Shown here: positions 34,158-43,484 of the stretch, piece after piece
Position numbering within the stretch: the first letter of the stretch is position 1
Layout: each line of letters opens with the position of its first letter
Assembly: GCA_016218085.1 (NCBI GenBank)
Contig: JACREY010000015.1
Coordinates: forward strand, 62,001-126,000
Direction of reading: 5' to 3'
DNA length: 64,000 nucleotides
Origin: Ignavibacteriota bacterium
Lineage (GTDB): Bacteria; Bacteroidota; Ignavibacteria; Tepidaquicellales; Tepidaquicellaceae
Notes under the pieces: generated by a model
Databases searched by the model: none
What the model was told of the DNA's origin: nothing
What the model saw: only the letters and a program-made list of their open reading frames with translations
Program-made: the position numbers and the translations under genes

Positions 34158-36251
34158 ATGAATACTAACAACCTCATAAACGAAAAAAGTCCGTATCTGC
34201 TTCAGCATGCGGGCAATCCCGTTAACTGGTATGCATGGAATGACAAATCCCTGGAACTTGCAAAAAAACAAAACAAACCCATTTTTTTATCTGTAGGGTA
34301 TTCAACTTGCTACTGGTGCCACGTAATGGAAAGGGAAAGTTTTGAAAATGAAAACATCGCTTCTTTATTAAACAAATATTTTATCAACATTAAAGTTGAC
34401 CGCGAAGAAAGGCCTGATATTGACAGGGTCTATATGACGGCACTGCAATCCATGACCGGCTCGGGTGGATGGCCAATGAATATGTTTCTAACTCCCGATT
34501 TGAAACCGTTTTACGGCGCAACCTATATTCCTCCGAAAGCAAAATATGGCAGGTCGGGTTTTGAAGATGTAATTGAGCAGATTAATAACCTCTGGATAAC
34601 AAAAAAAGATGATTTGATTAACAGCGGTGAAAAAATATTTTCAATCCTTAATTCGAGATTGAAAATCAAAAGTAATTCGGAAATTAACATAGATGAATCT
34701 GTTTTTGAAAAATCTTTTGAAACGATAAAAAATATTTTTGACTATGATAACGGCGGATTTGGTATCGGCAATAAATTCCCTAGGCCTGTGGTTTTGAATT
34801 ACCTCCTTTCGCTTTACCATAAAGAAAAAAATCCTGAATCGCTTGATATGGTAATTTTCACACTTAAAAAAATGTGCGATGGCGGATTATATGACCACAT
34901 CGGTGGCGGATTCCACCGCTATTCCGTGGATCTTTACTGGCGGGTTCCGCATTTTGAGAAAATGCTATATGACCAGGCTCAGATAGTTAATACTTTGCTT
35001 GATACATATTCGATTACCGGAAAAAAATATTTTCTTGATTATGCTGAAGATACTCTTGATTATGTTCTTAATAATTTAACGGATAAATCCGGTGGATTTT
35101 ATTCCGCAGAAGATGCAGAAAGCGCAATCGAAGATTCAATCCCGGGTTACAAGGAAGAAGGATTCTATTACCTGTGGGAAAAGAACCAGATAGATGAAAT
35201 TCTGGGGAATGAATATTCACAGATATTTTCATATATGTTCGGAATAAAACATGAAGGAAACACAATTTCAGACCCTCATGATGTTTTTAAAAATAGAAAT
35301 GTTCTTTACATTTCAAGTGATGCCTATGAAACTGCCAAAAAATTCAATCAGACACCCGAAGAAATTGAATTAATTGTTTCTGAATGCAAAAACATATTAA
35401 GGAATAAAAGGGATAAAAGACCGCGTCCGCACCTCGATGACAAAATCCTTACATCCTGGAACAGCCTTATGATAAGTGCCTTTGCCAGGGCTTATAACAT
35501 AACTAATGATTCCAGATACCTGGAAGCCGCTGTAAAATCAATAGACTTCATCATCGGAAAAATGTGGGACAGCAATAGCAAAACACTGTATCACCGCTAC
35601 AGAGACAGCGAAGTGAAATTCAAATCCGGACTCGAAGGTTATGCGTTCTTTATTAAAGCTCTCATTGATATGTACGAAACTACTTTCGATGATTATTATC
35701 TTGCGATTTCTCTTACAATAGCCGATTCCGCTTTGTATAAATTTTACGATAAAGAAAATTATGGTTTTTTTGATTCAGAAACTGATTCTTCAGACATTAT
35801 TATACAAACAAAGGAAATATACGACGGAGCCGAACCATCCGGTAATGCAGTTATTGTCGAGGATTTATTGCGTTTATATTACTTTTCAGGAAATAAAAGT
35901 TATCTCGAAGCCGCTGAAAAGAGCATAAAATATTTCTTTCCCGAACTTCAAAATCTGCCTTTCTCAAGTCCGTATATGCTGAATAATCTATTCTTTCTGC
36001 TCGGCAGCCCGAAAGAAATTATTTTTACCGGCGACTTTCAGGATGAAAATTTATTGAGCATGGTAAAATATATTCATGGAAAATATGTTCCATTTAAGAT
36101 ATTATTACACGCTGATGAAAAAACGGAGGAGATATCAGCATTTATAAAAGATATAATCACGGATTATAAACCTGCTAAGTTTTATGTTTGCGAAAATAAA
36201 AGTTGCAAATTGCCTGTTGATAATCCGGACGAACTGAAAAAAATTATTTGA
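34158..36251 (+). CDS. DUF255 thioredoxin-domain protein (YyaL/SSP411 family)
   Basis: A 697-residue protein typical for the family. The N-terminal thioredoxin-like domain has [19 protein letters not shown] and the CxxC in [17 protein letters not shown] (near 50), then [13 protein letters not shown] and [14 protein letters not shown]. The rest is an (alpha/alpha)6 barrel as in N-acylglucosamine epimerases ([20 protein letters not shown] near 253, [20 protein letters not shown] near 425). Its biochemical role is not known. It starts a plus-strand group that continues with aconitase 24 bases later. Confidence 0.93.
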   Translation: MNTNNLINEKSPYLLQHAGNPVNWYAWNDKSLELAKKQNKPIFLSVGYSTCYWCHVMERESFENENIASLLNKYFINIKVDREERPDIDRVYMTALQSMTGSGGWPMNMFLTPDLKPFYGATYIPPKAKYGRSGFEDVIEQINNLWITKKDDLINSGEKIFSILNSRLKIKSNSEINIDESVFEKSFETIKNIFDYDNGGFGIGNKFPRPVVLNYLLSLYHKEKNPESLDMVIFTLKKMCDGGLYDHIGGGFHRYSVDLYWRVPHFEKMLYDQAQIVNTLLDTYSITGKKYFLDYAEDTLDYVLNNLTDKSGGFYSAEDAESAIEDSIPGYKEEGFYYLWEKNQIDEILGNEYSQIFSYMFGIKHEGNTISDPHDVFKNRNVLYISSDAYETAKKFNQTPEEIELIVSECKNILRNKRDKRPRPHLDDKILTSWNSLMISAFARAYNITNDSRYLEAAVKSIDFIIGKMWDSNSKTLYHRYRDSEVKFKSGLEGYAFFIKALIDMYETTFDDYYLAISLTIADSALYKFYDKENYGFFDSETDSSDIIIQTKEIYDGAEPSGNAVIVEDLLRLYYFSGNKSYLEAAEKSIKYFFPELQNLPFSSPYMLNNLFFLLGSPKEIIFTGDFQDENLLSMVKYIHGKYVPFKILLHADEKTEEISAFIKDIITDYKPAKFYVCENKSCKLPVDNPDELKKII

Positions 36252-36275
36252 ATTAAATTTATAGGAGAAACCGCA

Positions 36276-38531
36276 ATGCTTTTTGATTTAAATCTGACTC
36301 AAAAAGTTTACAGAAATTTCAAGAACAAAGTCGATGAAGCAAAAAAACTTCTCGGACGCCCGATGACCTATGCAGAAAAAATTCTTTATGCTCATCTTAG
36401 CGGAAAAACAGACAGAGCTTTTTCAGGCGGAACCGATTTCGTCGATTTCCACCCTGACAGGGTTGCTATGCAGGATGCAACTGCTCAAATGGCTCTCCTG
36501 CAGTTTATGTCCGCAGGTATTCCGAAAGTTGCGGTACCCTCTACAGTCCATTGCGACCACCTTATTCAGGCAGAAACAGGAGCCGTAAATGACCTGCTCC
36601 GTGCAAATACAGACAATAAAGAAGTTTATGACTTCCTTGCCTCAGTTTCTCAGAAATACGGAATCGGCTTCTGGAAACCTGGTGCGGGAATAATACACCA
36701 GGTCGTTATCGAAAATTATGCATTCCCCGGCGGGATGATGATTGGCACTGATTCGCATATACCAAACGCAGGAGGTCTCGGAATGATTGCAATCGGAGTC
36801 GGAGGCGCCGATGCAGTGGATGTTATGGCAGGTCTTCCCTGGGAACTGAAATTCCCGAAAATACTCGGAGTGAAACTCACGGGTAAAATGAACGGCTGGA
36901 CTTCCCCAAAAGACATTATTCTCAAGCTCGCCGGAATCCTTACCGTTAAAGGCGGAACAGGTTATATTGTTGAATATTTCGGAGAAGGTACAAAAAATAT
37001 TTCCTGCACCGGCAAGGCAACTATCTGCAATATGGGAGCAGAAATCGGTGCAACAACTTCCCTGTTCCCGTATGATGAGCGTATGAATAATTATCTGTCT
37101 GCTACCGGCAGAAATGAAATTTCCGAACTTGCAAACGGACTCAAAGAATATCTGACAGCCGATAGTGGAAGTGATAAATATTATGACAATGTAATTGAAA
37201 TCAATCTGGATGAACTCGAACCGCATATTAACGGACCCTTTACTCCTGATCTCTCCCATCCTATTTCTAAATTCAGAGATGCGGTTATTGAGAACGGTTA
37301 TCCAGAAGAACTGAAAGTCGGATTAATCGGAAGCTGCACAAATTCTTCTTACGAAGACATGGAGCGCTCCGCATCAATTGCAAAACAGGCAATCGAAAAA
37401 GGCATTAAGGTAAAATCTGAATTCGTGATTACTCCCGGCTCCGAGCAAATCCGCGCCACGATTGAAAAAGACGGACAGATGGAAATCTTTACAAAAGTCG
37501 GCGGAATGGTCCTCGCCAACGCCTGCGGACCCTGCATCGGACAATGGAAAAGACACGACATAAAGGAAGGCGAAAAGAATTCTATTATTACTTCTTACAA
37601 CAGGAATTTCATAAAACGCAACGACGGCAACCCGGGCACTCATTCATTTGTAGCTTCGCCGGAAATTGTTACCGCTCTCGCTATCGCAGGCAGACTGACT
37701 TTTAACCCTTTAACTGATTTTATCGAAAATGATAAGGGCGATAAAATTAAATTCGATATCCCCGAAGGCAATGAACTCCCGGAACACGGATTCCTTCAGG
37801 GCGAAAGCGGCTATATTGCTCCTGCTGATAAAGGTGATTCGGTAAACGTTATCGTAGATTCAAAAAGTACCAGGCTGCAGGCTCTTTCAGCTTTCAAAGC
37901 CCCTGACCTGAAAAACGATTTCAATAACCTCGCGCTTCTTCTGAAAGTAAAAGGTAAATGCACTACCGACCACATCTCGATGGCAGGTCCCTGGCTTAAA
38001 TACAGAGGCCACCTTGATAATATATCAAATAACATGTTTATAGGTGCGGTTAATTACTTTAACGATAAAATGAATTCTGTTAAGAATAAGCTGAAAAATA
38101 ATTACGACGAAGTTCCGAAAGTCGCAAGGGACTATAAAGCAAATAATACCGGCTGGGTTGTTATCGGCGAAGAAAATTACGGTGAAGGGTCTTCACGAGA
38201 ACACGCTGCTATGGAACCCCGCTACCTCGGCGGCAAGGCTATCATTGTGAAATCTTTCGCAAGGATCCATGAAACAAACCTGAAAAAACAGGGAATGCTT
38301 CCTTTAACTTTCGCGAATCTCGCGGATTATGATAAAATAAAGGAAGATGATACATTCAGCCTGAACGCTGATGCAATTGCTCCAGGCAACCAGCTGAAAC
38401 TTTCTGTTATTCACAGCGATAACTCCATAGTTGAAATTATTTTGAATCATACTTTCAACGAACAGCAGATTGAATGGTTCAAAGCCGGCTCCGCTCTTAA
38501 TTTAATTTCAAAAAATAAGGGAAAAAAATAA
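36276..38531 (+). CDS. acn: Aconitate hydratase
   Basis: A 751-residue aconitase of the mitochondrial-like type. It interconverts citrate and isocitrate in the TCA cycle. The three [4Fe-4S] cysteines are seen in [13 protein letters not shown] near 350 and in [14 protein letters not shown] near 413; active-site regions [10 protein letters not shown] near 90, [14 protein letters not shown] near 155, and [18 protein letters not shown] near 640 (swivel domain Ser-Arg) are all present. A clear ribosome site AGGAGA lies 8 bases before the ATG. The rhodanese gene follows without a gap. Confidence 0.96.
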   Translation: MLFDLNLTQKVYRNFKNKVDEAKKLLGRPMTYAEKILYAHLSGKTDRAFSGGTDFVDFHPDRVAMQDATAQMALLQFMSAGIPKVAVPSTVHCDHLIQAETGAVNDLLRANTDNKEVYDFLASVSQKYGIGFWKPGAGIIHQVVIENYAFPGGMMIGTDSHIPNAGGLGMIAIGVGGADAVDVMAGLPWELKFPKILGVKLTGKMNGWTSPKDIILKLAGILTVKGGTGYIVEYFGEGTKNISCTGKATICNMGAEIGATTSLFPYDERMNNYLSATGRNEISELANGLKEYLTADSGSDKYYDNVIEINLDELEPHINGPFTPDLSHPISKFRDAVIENGYPEELKVGLIGSCTNSSYEDMERSASIAKQAIEKGIKVKSEFVITPGSEQIRATIEKDGQMEIFTKVGGMVLANACGPCIGQWKRHDIKEGEKNSIITSYNRNFIKRNDGNPGTHSFVASPEIVTALAIAGRLTFNPLTDFIENDKGDKIKFDIPEGNELPEHGFLQGESGYIAPADKGDSVNVIVDSKSTRLQALSAFKAPDLKNDFNNLALLLKVKGKCTTDHISMAGPWLKYRGHLDNISNNMFIGAVNYFNDKMNSVKNKLKNNYDEVPKVARDYKANNTGWVVIGEENYGEGSSREHAAMEPRYLGGKAIIVKSFARIHETNLKKQGMLPLTFANLADYDKIKEDDTFSLNADAIAPGNQLKLSVIHSDNSIVEIILNHTFNEQQIEWFKAGSALNLISKNKGKK

Positions 38532-38864
38532 ATGTTTGGTTTTGGTAAAAAATATTCAATCGATGCGGATGAGTTCGAGAAATTAATGAATGAAGGTTAC
38601 AGCTTAATCGATGTGAGAACTCCTGCAGAATACAGGGAAGCCAGAATTCAAAACTGCACGCTTGCCGATATCTATACACACGAATTCAAAAAGGTAATCG
38701 ACGGTCTAGATAAAAACGGCAGGTATCTTATTTACTGCCGGACGGGCAGCAGAAGCAAAACCGCCTGCAGCTTTCTTGCAAAATGGGGATTCGCAGATGT
38801 TAAGGATTTATCCGGCGGCATAATTTCATGGGTAAACTCAGGCAGAGAAATTTTAAGAAATTGA
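38532..38864 (+). CDS. Rhodanese-domain protein
   Basis: A 110-residue single-domain rhodanese. Seen: LIDVRTPAEYREARIQN near 25-41 and the active-site loop YLIYCRTGSRSKTACSFL near 71, with the catalytic Cys in CRTGSR. It handles sulfane sulfur or persulfide transfer. The ATG follows the aconitase stop directly, so it is co-translated; supply of sulfur for the aconitase Fe-S cluster is a tempting but unproved link. No signal peptide is seen, so it acts in the cytoplasm. The following M23 gene starts within its stop codon. Confidence 0.92.
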   Translation: MFGFGKKYSIDADEFEKLMNEGYSLIDVRTPAEYREARIQNCTLADIYTHEFKKVIDGLDKNGRYLIYCRTGSRSKTACSFLAKWGFADVKDLSGGIISWVNSGREILRN

Positions 38865-38994
38865 AAATATTATTTTACGTAATATTTTTTTTGTATCGCT
38901 TGGCAATGCACTCCCGGATAGTTCCGATGTATTTGAGAAATGGAATATTCTGGATAAAAAAATTGCATTAAAACAAATTCCCGAAGAAGATGCC
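38861..38994 (+). other. Out-of-frame signal-peptide segment of the M23 gene, with T8 run
   Basis: A TTG at 38861 overlapping the rhodanese TGA opens KILFYVIFF, a good signal-peptide core, then loses frame at a run of eight T (38885-38892). Adding one T would join it in frame to VSLGNALPDSSDVFEKWN and on into the M23 domain, whose frame is open from just after a stop near 38855. So the 5' end of the M23 gene is split by one base: a sequencing or assembly error, a phase-variable tract or a true lesion. Confidence 0.7.
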
Positions 38995-39588
38995 GTGCTT
39001 TTAATTGAAAAATATGCACTCGAGGCATCCCGTTATTACTTCAAAAATGGCGGAATTATTATCCCTGTAACTGACTGGGTATTCCCTCTAAAGAATTTTT
39101 CTTATATTACATACAACAAAAACGGGCAAGATTATAACGATAAAAAATACAATTACTTCGACGGCAATTCCTCCTGGAATCACCCCGCAAATGATTTATG
39201 CATTGCGGATACAAATAATGACTGCCTTGATGATTTCACCGGAATGCCTGTCGACGTGGTAAGCATGTCAGGAGGAATGGTAATTGCTGCGGATACGGCC
39301 TGGGAACCCGGCTCTATCCTGCGTGCAGGAAAATACATAAGAGTCTTCGATGTTTCTAACAACTGCCTTTTATATTATTCACATCTTAATTCTGTAAATA
39401 AAAAACCCGGTGACATTGTCAGACCGGGTGATAAAATCGGTGAAGTTGGAAGAACTGGGAGAAGTATGATTTTATCCGACGCACAATCTCATCTTCACAT
39501 TGCCCTCCTTAAAATCGAAAACGGTCATCCATTTCCAAAGCCGCTTATAAGAGAGTTGAAAAGAACTGAAGAAAAGCTGAAGAAATAA
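38995..39588 (+). CDS. M23 family (LytM-like) metallopeptidase, N-terminus out of frame
   Basis: The intact frame can start at GTG 38995 (197 residues), but coding continues upstream to about 38858 without a stop, so this start is probably too late. The peptidase domain has the zinc ligands of M23: the H-x3-D pair in SWNHPANDLC near residue 61, a glycine-rich VVSMSGGMVIAAD strand, YYSHLNS near 129, and the H-x-H in SHLHIAL near 169. Such enzymes cut peptidoglycan cross-bridges in the periplasm, which requires the signal peptide found upstream in the other frame. Its stop touches the convergent queD stop. Confidence 0.83.
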   Translation: MLLIEKYALEASRYYFKNGGIIIPVTDWVFPLKNFSYITYNKNGQDYNDKKYNYFDGNSSWNHPANDLCIADTNNDCLDDFTGMPVDVVSMSGGMVIAADTAWEPGSILRAGKYIRVFDVSNNCLLYYSHLNSVNKKPGDIVRPGDKIGEVGRTGRSMILSDAQSHLHIALLKIENGHPFPKPLIRELKRTEEKLKK

Positions 39589-40014
39589 TTACCTTAATTC
39601 AATTTCTTTCTCCGCATATGAATTTGGGGTTTCCTGAATCTTTACCGTGACCTTAAATATGTTGCTGAACTTTTTATCTTTAAGTTTTGCGGATATTTTA
39701 TATAAAAAGTCCGTGCAGATGTTCTCAACTGTTGAATGATAATTTGCTATCACATGCTTCATCCTGTTTTTTACTAAAAAATTCCTCACAACCCTGTCAT
39801 TCTCCCAGCACAGAAATGCGTGGTCGTACTTTTCTATTATCGGTTTTATTATCTTTCCCATGTCGTAAAAATCAATTACCATTCCGTTTTTCATCGGCTC
39901 ACCTTCCACCTCTACAACCATCTTGTATGAATGCCCGTGAAAATTCTTGCATAACCCGTTATGAAACGGAAGCCTGTGCCCCATTTCCCACCTGAATTCC
40001 TTTGCTATCTTCAT
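39589..40014 (-). CDS. queD: 6-carboxy-tetrahydropterin synthase QueD
   Basis: A 141-residue PTPS/QueD-family enzyme. Zinc ligands are seen as His in MGHRLPFHNG near residue 12 and FHGHSYKM near 25; the catalytic Cys is in LCKNFHGH, and YDHAFLCWEND and STVENICTDF complete the active site. The C-x3-H-x-H spacing favours QueD (preQ0/queuosine synthesis) over a true pterin synthase. It overlaps nothing and lies 2 bases after the acyl-CoA synthetase gene. Its stop abuts the convergent M23 stop. Confidence 0.9.
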   Translation of the reverse strand: MKIAKEFRWEMGHRLPFHNGLCKNFHGHSYKMVVEVEGEPMKNGMVIDFYDMGKIIKPIIEKYDHAFLCWENDRVVRNFLVKNRMKHVIANYHSTVENICTDFLYKISAKLKDKKFSNIFKVTVKIQETPNSYAEKEIELR

Positions 40015-40016
40015 TT

Positions 40017-42122
40017 TTATAATTTTATTTTTATTCTTGCATCCAAAATCTTGCTCCTGTCTGCCTGATGAGAAAAAACAAACGGATTTAAATCTAACTC
40101 TTCTATTTCAGGAAAATCCGATATGAGTTGTGAAAGCTTGAGAATATTTCCTTTTACAAACTCGATATCTACAGGAGGATTTCCTCTCACACCTTTAAGA
40201 ATCCTGTATGCATTTACTGATTTAATTAACTCTTCCGCCTCCATATCATTCACGGGAAGCAACTTAAATTTCACATCCTTCATTACCTCCACCATCACAC
40301 CACCCATTCCAAATGCAACAAGATGCCCTGCTTTTGCATCTTTCATTACTCCAAGAATAGTCTCAGTTCCGCCTTTTATGAACGGCTGTATCGTAAATCC
40401 TTCGAGCTGATTGTCTATCCCCTTTTCCTTTAATCCCGCTATAATCTTGTTCTCCGCCTGTATAAGCTCTTCGAGGTTTTTTATGTTAACAATTACTCCG
40501 CCTACATCGGATTTGTGAACAAGTTTCTTTCCCGCAACTTTTATCACAACCGGATAACCGATTTTATCTGCTATATCAACTGACTGCTGAACATTAACTG
40601 CAAAAAACGACTCCACTATCGGAAGCTCATATGCTTTTAATATTTCAACCACATCATCGAATGCAATATATGTCTCGCCTCCTTTGTATTTTTTCAGAAT
40701 GTCATTGACAATTTTTTTCTTGCCTGTGTATTTTATATATTTTCCTTCCGCCTTTTCTTTGTAAAGCTTGTATTTATACATCTGCCCTATTGCTTTTGCA
40801 GCTGCTTCGCAGTTGTTGAATATCGGCGGATGACCGGGAACTGCTTCGGCAAGTTTCGGAATTATATCATCCTGCGACATCAGAACAACCGTTGAGCATT
40901 TACCGGATTTCATTACTGCCTCGCATATATGCTTTCCGATTTCAAGAGTGTCATGCATAAGCGGTGGCCCGAGAATAATTATTCCGGCATCTATATTTTC
41001 ATCCGACATCATTATCTCCGTTGCTTTCCCGTAAATTTCTGCAGTTGCTGGCGGCAACACGTCCACGGGATTTGAGAAAGCCGCTTCGGGTACACAAATT
41101 TCTTTCAATTTGTTTTGTGTTGCTTCGGATAATACAGGTACATTGAGTCCGGAATTCTGAGCCTCATCAACCGTCAAAATCGCAGGTCCGCCTGCATTAG
41201 TCAGTATTCCTACCCTCTTTCCTTCCGGAAGAATCGTCCTGTCAAATGATTTTGCAAGGTCAAAAAGCTCATCAACCGATGCAACCCTTATTACTCCGCT
41301 CTGCTCGAATATTGCATCCACAACAGTATCCGCTGATGCAAGAGCTCCCGTATGTGATGATGCCGCCTTCATTCCGGCCGCTGTCCTGGCTGCCTTAATC
41401 GAAATCACAGGCTTTTTCTTAGTTACTGTTTTCGCCGTTTCCATGAATTTCCTTGCATCCCCAAAACTTTCTAAATAAAGTGTAATCACTTTCACATCAT
41501 CATTGTCTCTCCAGTATTCCAGCATACCGGTTTCATCTATATCCGCCTTGTTACCTATGCTCAAAAATTGTGCAAACCCGACATCTTTCAATTTCAATAT
41601 TTTTAAAACCGCCGCTCCCAGTGCTCCGCTTTGTGATACAAATCCTATTCCTCCGGGATTCGGCTCACCCTGCACAAATGTTCCGTTCATCATCACGCCT
41701 TCTTTCGTATTTATTATTCCCATGCAGTTCGGTCCAACCATCCGCATCCCGTAATCACTGATTTTTTTCATCAGCAGCTTTTCCATTTCTATGCCTTCTT
41801 CCCCAACTTCCTTGAAGCCCGCAGTTATCACAATAATGTTCCTGATATTCTTCTCCGCACAGTCATCAATCGAGGATATTATAAACTGCTTAGATACCAT
41901 TATTATTGCAAGATCAATGCTATCTTCAATTGCAGTAACTGCAGGATATGCCTTGACATCCAATATCATATCTGCTTTCGGATTAATCGGATAAATCTTT
42001 CCGTTGTATCCGAAGTTTAAAAGGTTTTTCATCAGCTCCCGGCCTAAAGTCTTCTCCTTCGATGAAGCACCGACTATTGCGATTGATTTCGGGTAAAAAA
42101 ATCCGTCAAAATTATGAGCCAT
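40017..42122 (-). CDS. ADP-forming acetate/acyl-CoA ligase (fused alpha-beta)
   Basis: About 701 residues from the ATG at 42122 (AHNFDGFFYPKSIAIVG); a longer frame to 42173 is open but lacks the family's start. Domains: CoA-binding (SIAIVGASSKEKTLGRELMK), two succinyl-CoA-synthetase-like domains with the phosphohistidine in SSHTGALASADTVV near 260, and a C-terminal ATP-grasp (VKVAGKKLVHKSDVGGVIV near 560). It couples acyl-CoA cleavage to ATP formation or the reverse, mostly with acetyl-CoA. All parts look intact. A second, GNAT-fused paralogue lies at 43485-46187. Confidence 0.9.
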   Translation of the reverse strand: MAHNFDGFFYPKSIAIVGASSKEKTLGRELMKNLLNFGYNGKIYPINPKADMILDVKAYPAVTAIEDSIDLAIIMVSKQFIISSIDDCAEKNIRNIIVITAGFKEVGEEGIEMEKLLMKKISDYGMRMVGPNCMGIINTKEGVMMNGTFVQGEPNPGGIGFVSQSGALGAAVLKILKLKDVGFAQFLSIGNKADIDETGMLEYWRDNDDVKVITLYLESFGDARKFMETAKTVTKKKPVISIKAARTAAGMKAASSHTGALASADTVVDAIFEQSGVIRVASVDELFDLAKSFDRTILPEGKRVGILTNAGGPAILTVDEAQNSGLNVPVLSEATQNKLKEICVPEAAFSNPVDVLPPATAEIYGKATEIMMSDENIDAGIIILGPPLMHDTLEIGKHICEAVMKSGKCSTVVLMSQDDIIPKLAEAVPGHPPIFNNCEAAAKAIGQMYKYKLYKEKAEGKYIKYTGKKKIVNDILKKYKGGETYIAFDDVVEILKAYELPIVESFFAVNVQQSVDIADKIGYPVVIKVAGKKLVHKSDVGGVIVNIKNLEELIQAENKIIAGLKEKGIDNQLEGFTIQPFIKGGTETILGVMKDAKAGHLVAFGMGGVMVEVMKDVKFKLLPVNDMEAEELIKSVNAYRILKGVRGNPPVDIEFVKGNILKLSQLISDFPEIEELDLNPFVFSHQADRSKILDARIKIKL

Positions 42123-42284
42123 TATTAAAATTTTATATTTATAGGAATTCTTAAAATTATGCAAATAAAACACAACTTTAAATTGATTTCATACTGCCCT
42201 GTCCCATTTATTTTTATGCATTTTAGATGTATTTGATAATAATAAAAATTTATCATATTATTAATAAAACAAAATATTATACCA

Positions 42285-42521
42285 ATGATTAAACTTTACA
42301 ACAACGAAACGGGTGATTTAATCGGAGAAATCACAGAATCACAACTTCAGTTTTTAATTGATAATCTTGAAGAGGAATCAGATGATGATGTGGATTATTA
42401 TATTAATATTCCTACTATCGATTCTTTTGTAGAACTTGGAGCAGAAGCAGGTCTTATTGATGTTCTTAAAAAAGGTCTCGGAAGCAATGAGGATATGGAA
42501 ATCAGATACGAAAAAGAATAA
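42285..42521 (+). CDS. Small acidic protein of unknown function
   Basis: 78 residues, strongly acidic, without membrane segment. Seen: KLYNNETGDLIGEITESQLQ, an acidic loop NLEEESDDDVDYY, and SFVELGAEAGLIDVLKKGLG. The composition, the beta-hairpin-like start and the absence of frameshift-like stops support a real gene. It has no ribosome site of note. It faces away from the acyl-CoA ligase and precedes the exported nitroreductase by 49 bases. I do not recognise a family. Confidence 0.7.
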   Translation: MIKLYNNETGDLIGEITESQLQFLIDNLEEESDDDVDYYINIPTIDSFVELGAEAGLIDVLKKGLGSNEDMEIRYEKE

Positions 42522-42570
42522 CGTTTAACTTAGTCATTAATAATTCTTTTTGAAAACTATATAATTTTTT

Positions 42571-43152
42571 ATGAAAAAATATTTTATATTTTTCTTTATA
42601 TTTCTTTTTATCTCAGGTGTTGCATATTCCCAGGATAACGAAACAATAAAAACCATCAAAAACAGGAAAAGCGTCAGGCACTTCACCGGTGATGTTGTAA
42701 GCAAGGATGACCTGAAAAAAATTCTCGAAGCTGGAATGTGTGCTCCTACTGCAGTTAACAAGCAACCTTGGAATTTTATTGCCGTTACAGACAGAAAAAT
42801 CCTGGATGAGCTCGCCGATAAGCTGCCTTCTGCAAAAATGCTCTTTCAGGCAGGTGCCGCTATAATTATTTGCGCATTGCCGGAGAAAGCATATAACAAC
42901 TTAACCGAATTTGCCATAATAGATTGCTCACTTGCGGGTGAGAATATACTGCTTGCGGTTGAATCCCTCGGTCTGGGCGGAATCTGGACAGCCGCATATC
43001 CCGATAACGACAGGATGAATACAGTAAGAAAGATTCTGAATATTCCGGATAATATTATTCCCCTGTGCGTTATGCCGATCGGCAAGCCAACAGGCGAGGA
43101 TAAGCCAAAAGAAAAATTCGACGAAAAGAATATCCACTGGGATAAGTGGTAA
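42571..43152 (+). CDS. Exported nitroreductase-family flavoprotein
   Basis: A 193-residue nitroreductase-fold protein. After a signal peptide (KKYFIFFFIFLFISGVAYS, residues 2-20) come the FMN-binding motifs KNRKSVRHFTGDVV near 32, EAGMCAPTAVNKQPW near 52 and GLGGIWTAAYPDN near 131, and VMPIGKPTGEDKP near 168. Nitroreductases are normally cytoplasmic NAD(P)H enzymes, so the signal peptide is odd: folding with FMN would need Tat or periplasmic flavin, and no twin-arginine is seen. It ends just before the heptamer array. Confidence 0.88.
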   Translation: MKKYFIFFFIFLFISGVAYSQDNETIKTIKNRKSVRHFTGDVVSKDDLKKILEAGMCAPTAVNKQPWNFIAVTDRKILDELADKLPSAKMLFQAGAAIIICALPEKAYNNLTEFAIIDCSLAGENILLAVESLGLGGIWTAAYPDNDRMNTVRKILNIPDNIIPLCVMPIGKPTGEDKPKEKFDEKNIHWDKW

Positions 43153-43484
43153 TCTTAATAGAAATTAAGAATTCTGAATTTTGAATTATAAATAAGTCCA
43201 ATAAATATTTAGAATTTCTCAGTACCGCTCAGTGATTCTCTATGTCTCTCTGTGAAATAATATTTTATTCTTAGGCTTCAAGATCTTACGTTTTACGTTT
43301 TACGTTTTACGTTTTACTATTGACGATTCACGGTTGACTATTCACGATTCACGATTTACGATTCACGATTGACTATTCACGATTCACGATTGACTATTCA
43401 CGATTGACTATTCACGATTCACGATTCACGATTCATAATTCAAGATTCACGATTGTTCGCTCTTACAATTTACTATTTACTGTT
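43153..43484. other. Intergenic region mostly filled by a heptamer array
   Basis: 332 bases between two convergent gene ends. The first 130 bases hold GAATTCTGAATT-like and CTCTGTGAA-like words that recur near 56.95 kb and 60.75 kb; the rest is the 24-unit heptamer array at 43285-43452. No gene, and no clear terminator, is seen. Confidence 0.6.
43285..43452. repeat. Tandem heptamer array, 24 units in unbroken register
   Basis: 168 bases that divide exactly into 24 seven-base units. Units 1-4 are (C/T)TTACGT; the rest are mainly TTCACGA (12 exact copies) alternating with TTGACTA (4), with a few single variants (TTTACTA, TTGACGA, TTCACGG, TTTACGA, TTCATAA, TTCAAGA). The frame of 7 is never broken although units vary. 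It lies 32 bases past the stop of the acyl-CoA ligase/GNAT gene, between convergent genes. Confidence 0.9.

Noticed and set aside
36642-37259. A 205-codon open frame on the minus strand opposite aconitase
   Set aside because: It lies wholly inside the conserved aconitase gene and has a Cys- and Ser-rich, non-protein-like composition; it is a shadow frame.
43285-43452. CRISPR array
   Set aside because: Units are 7 bp with no spacers and no cas genes nearby; it is a simple tandem array.
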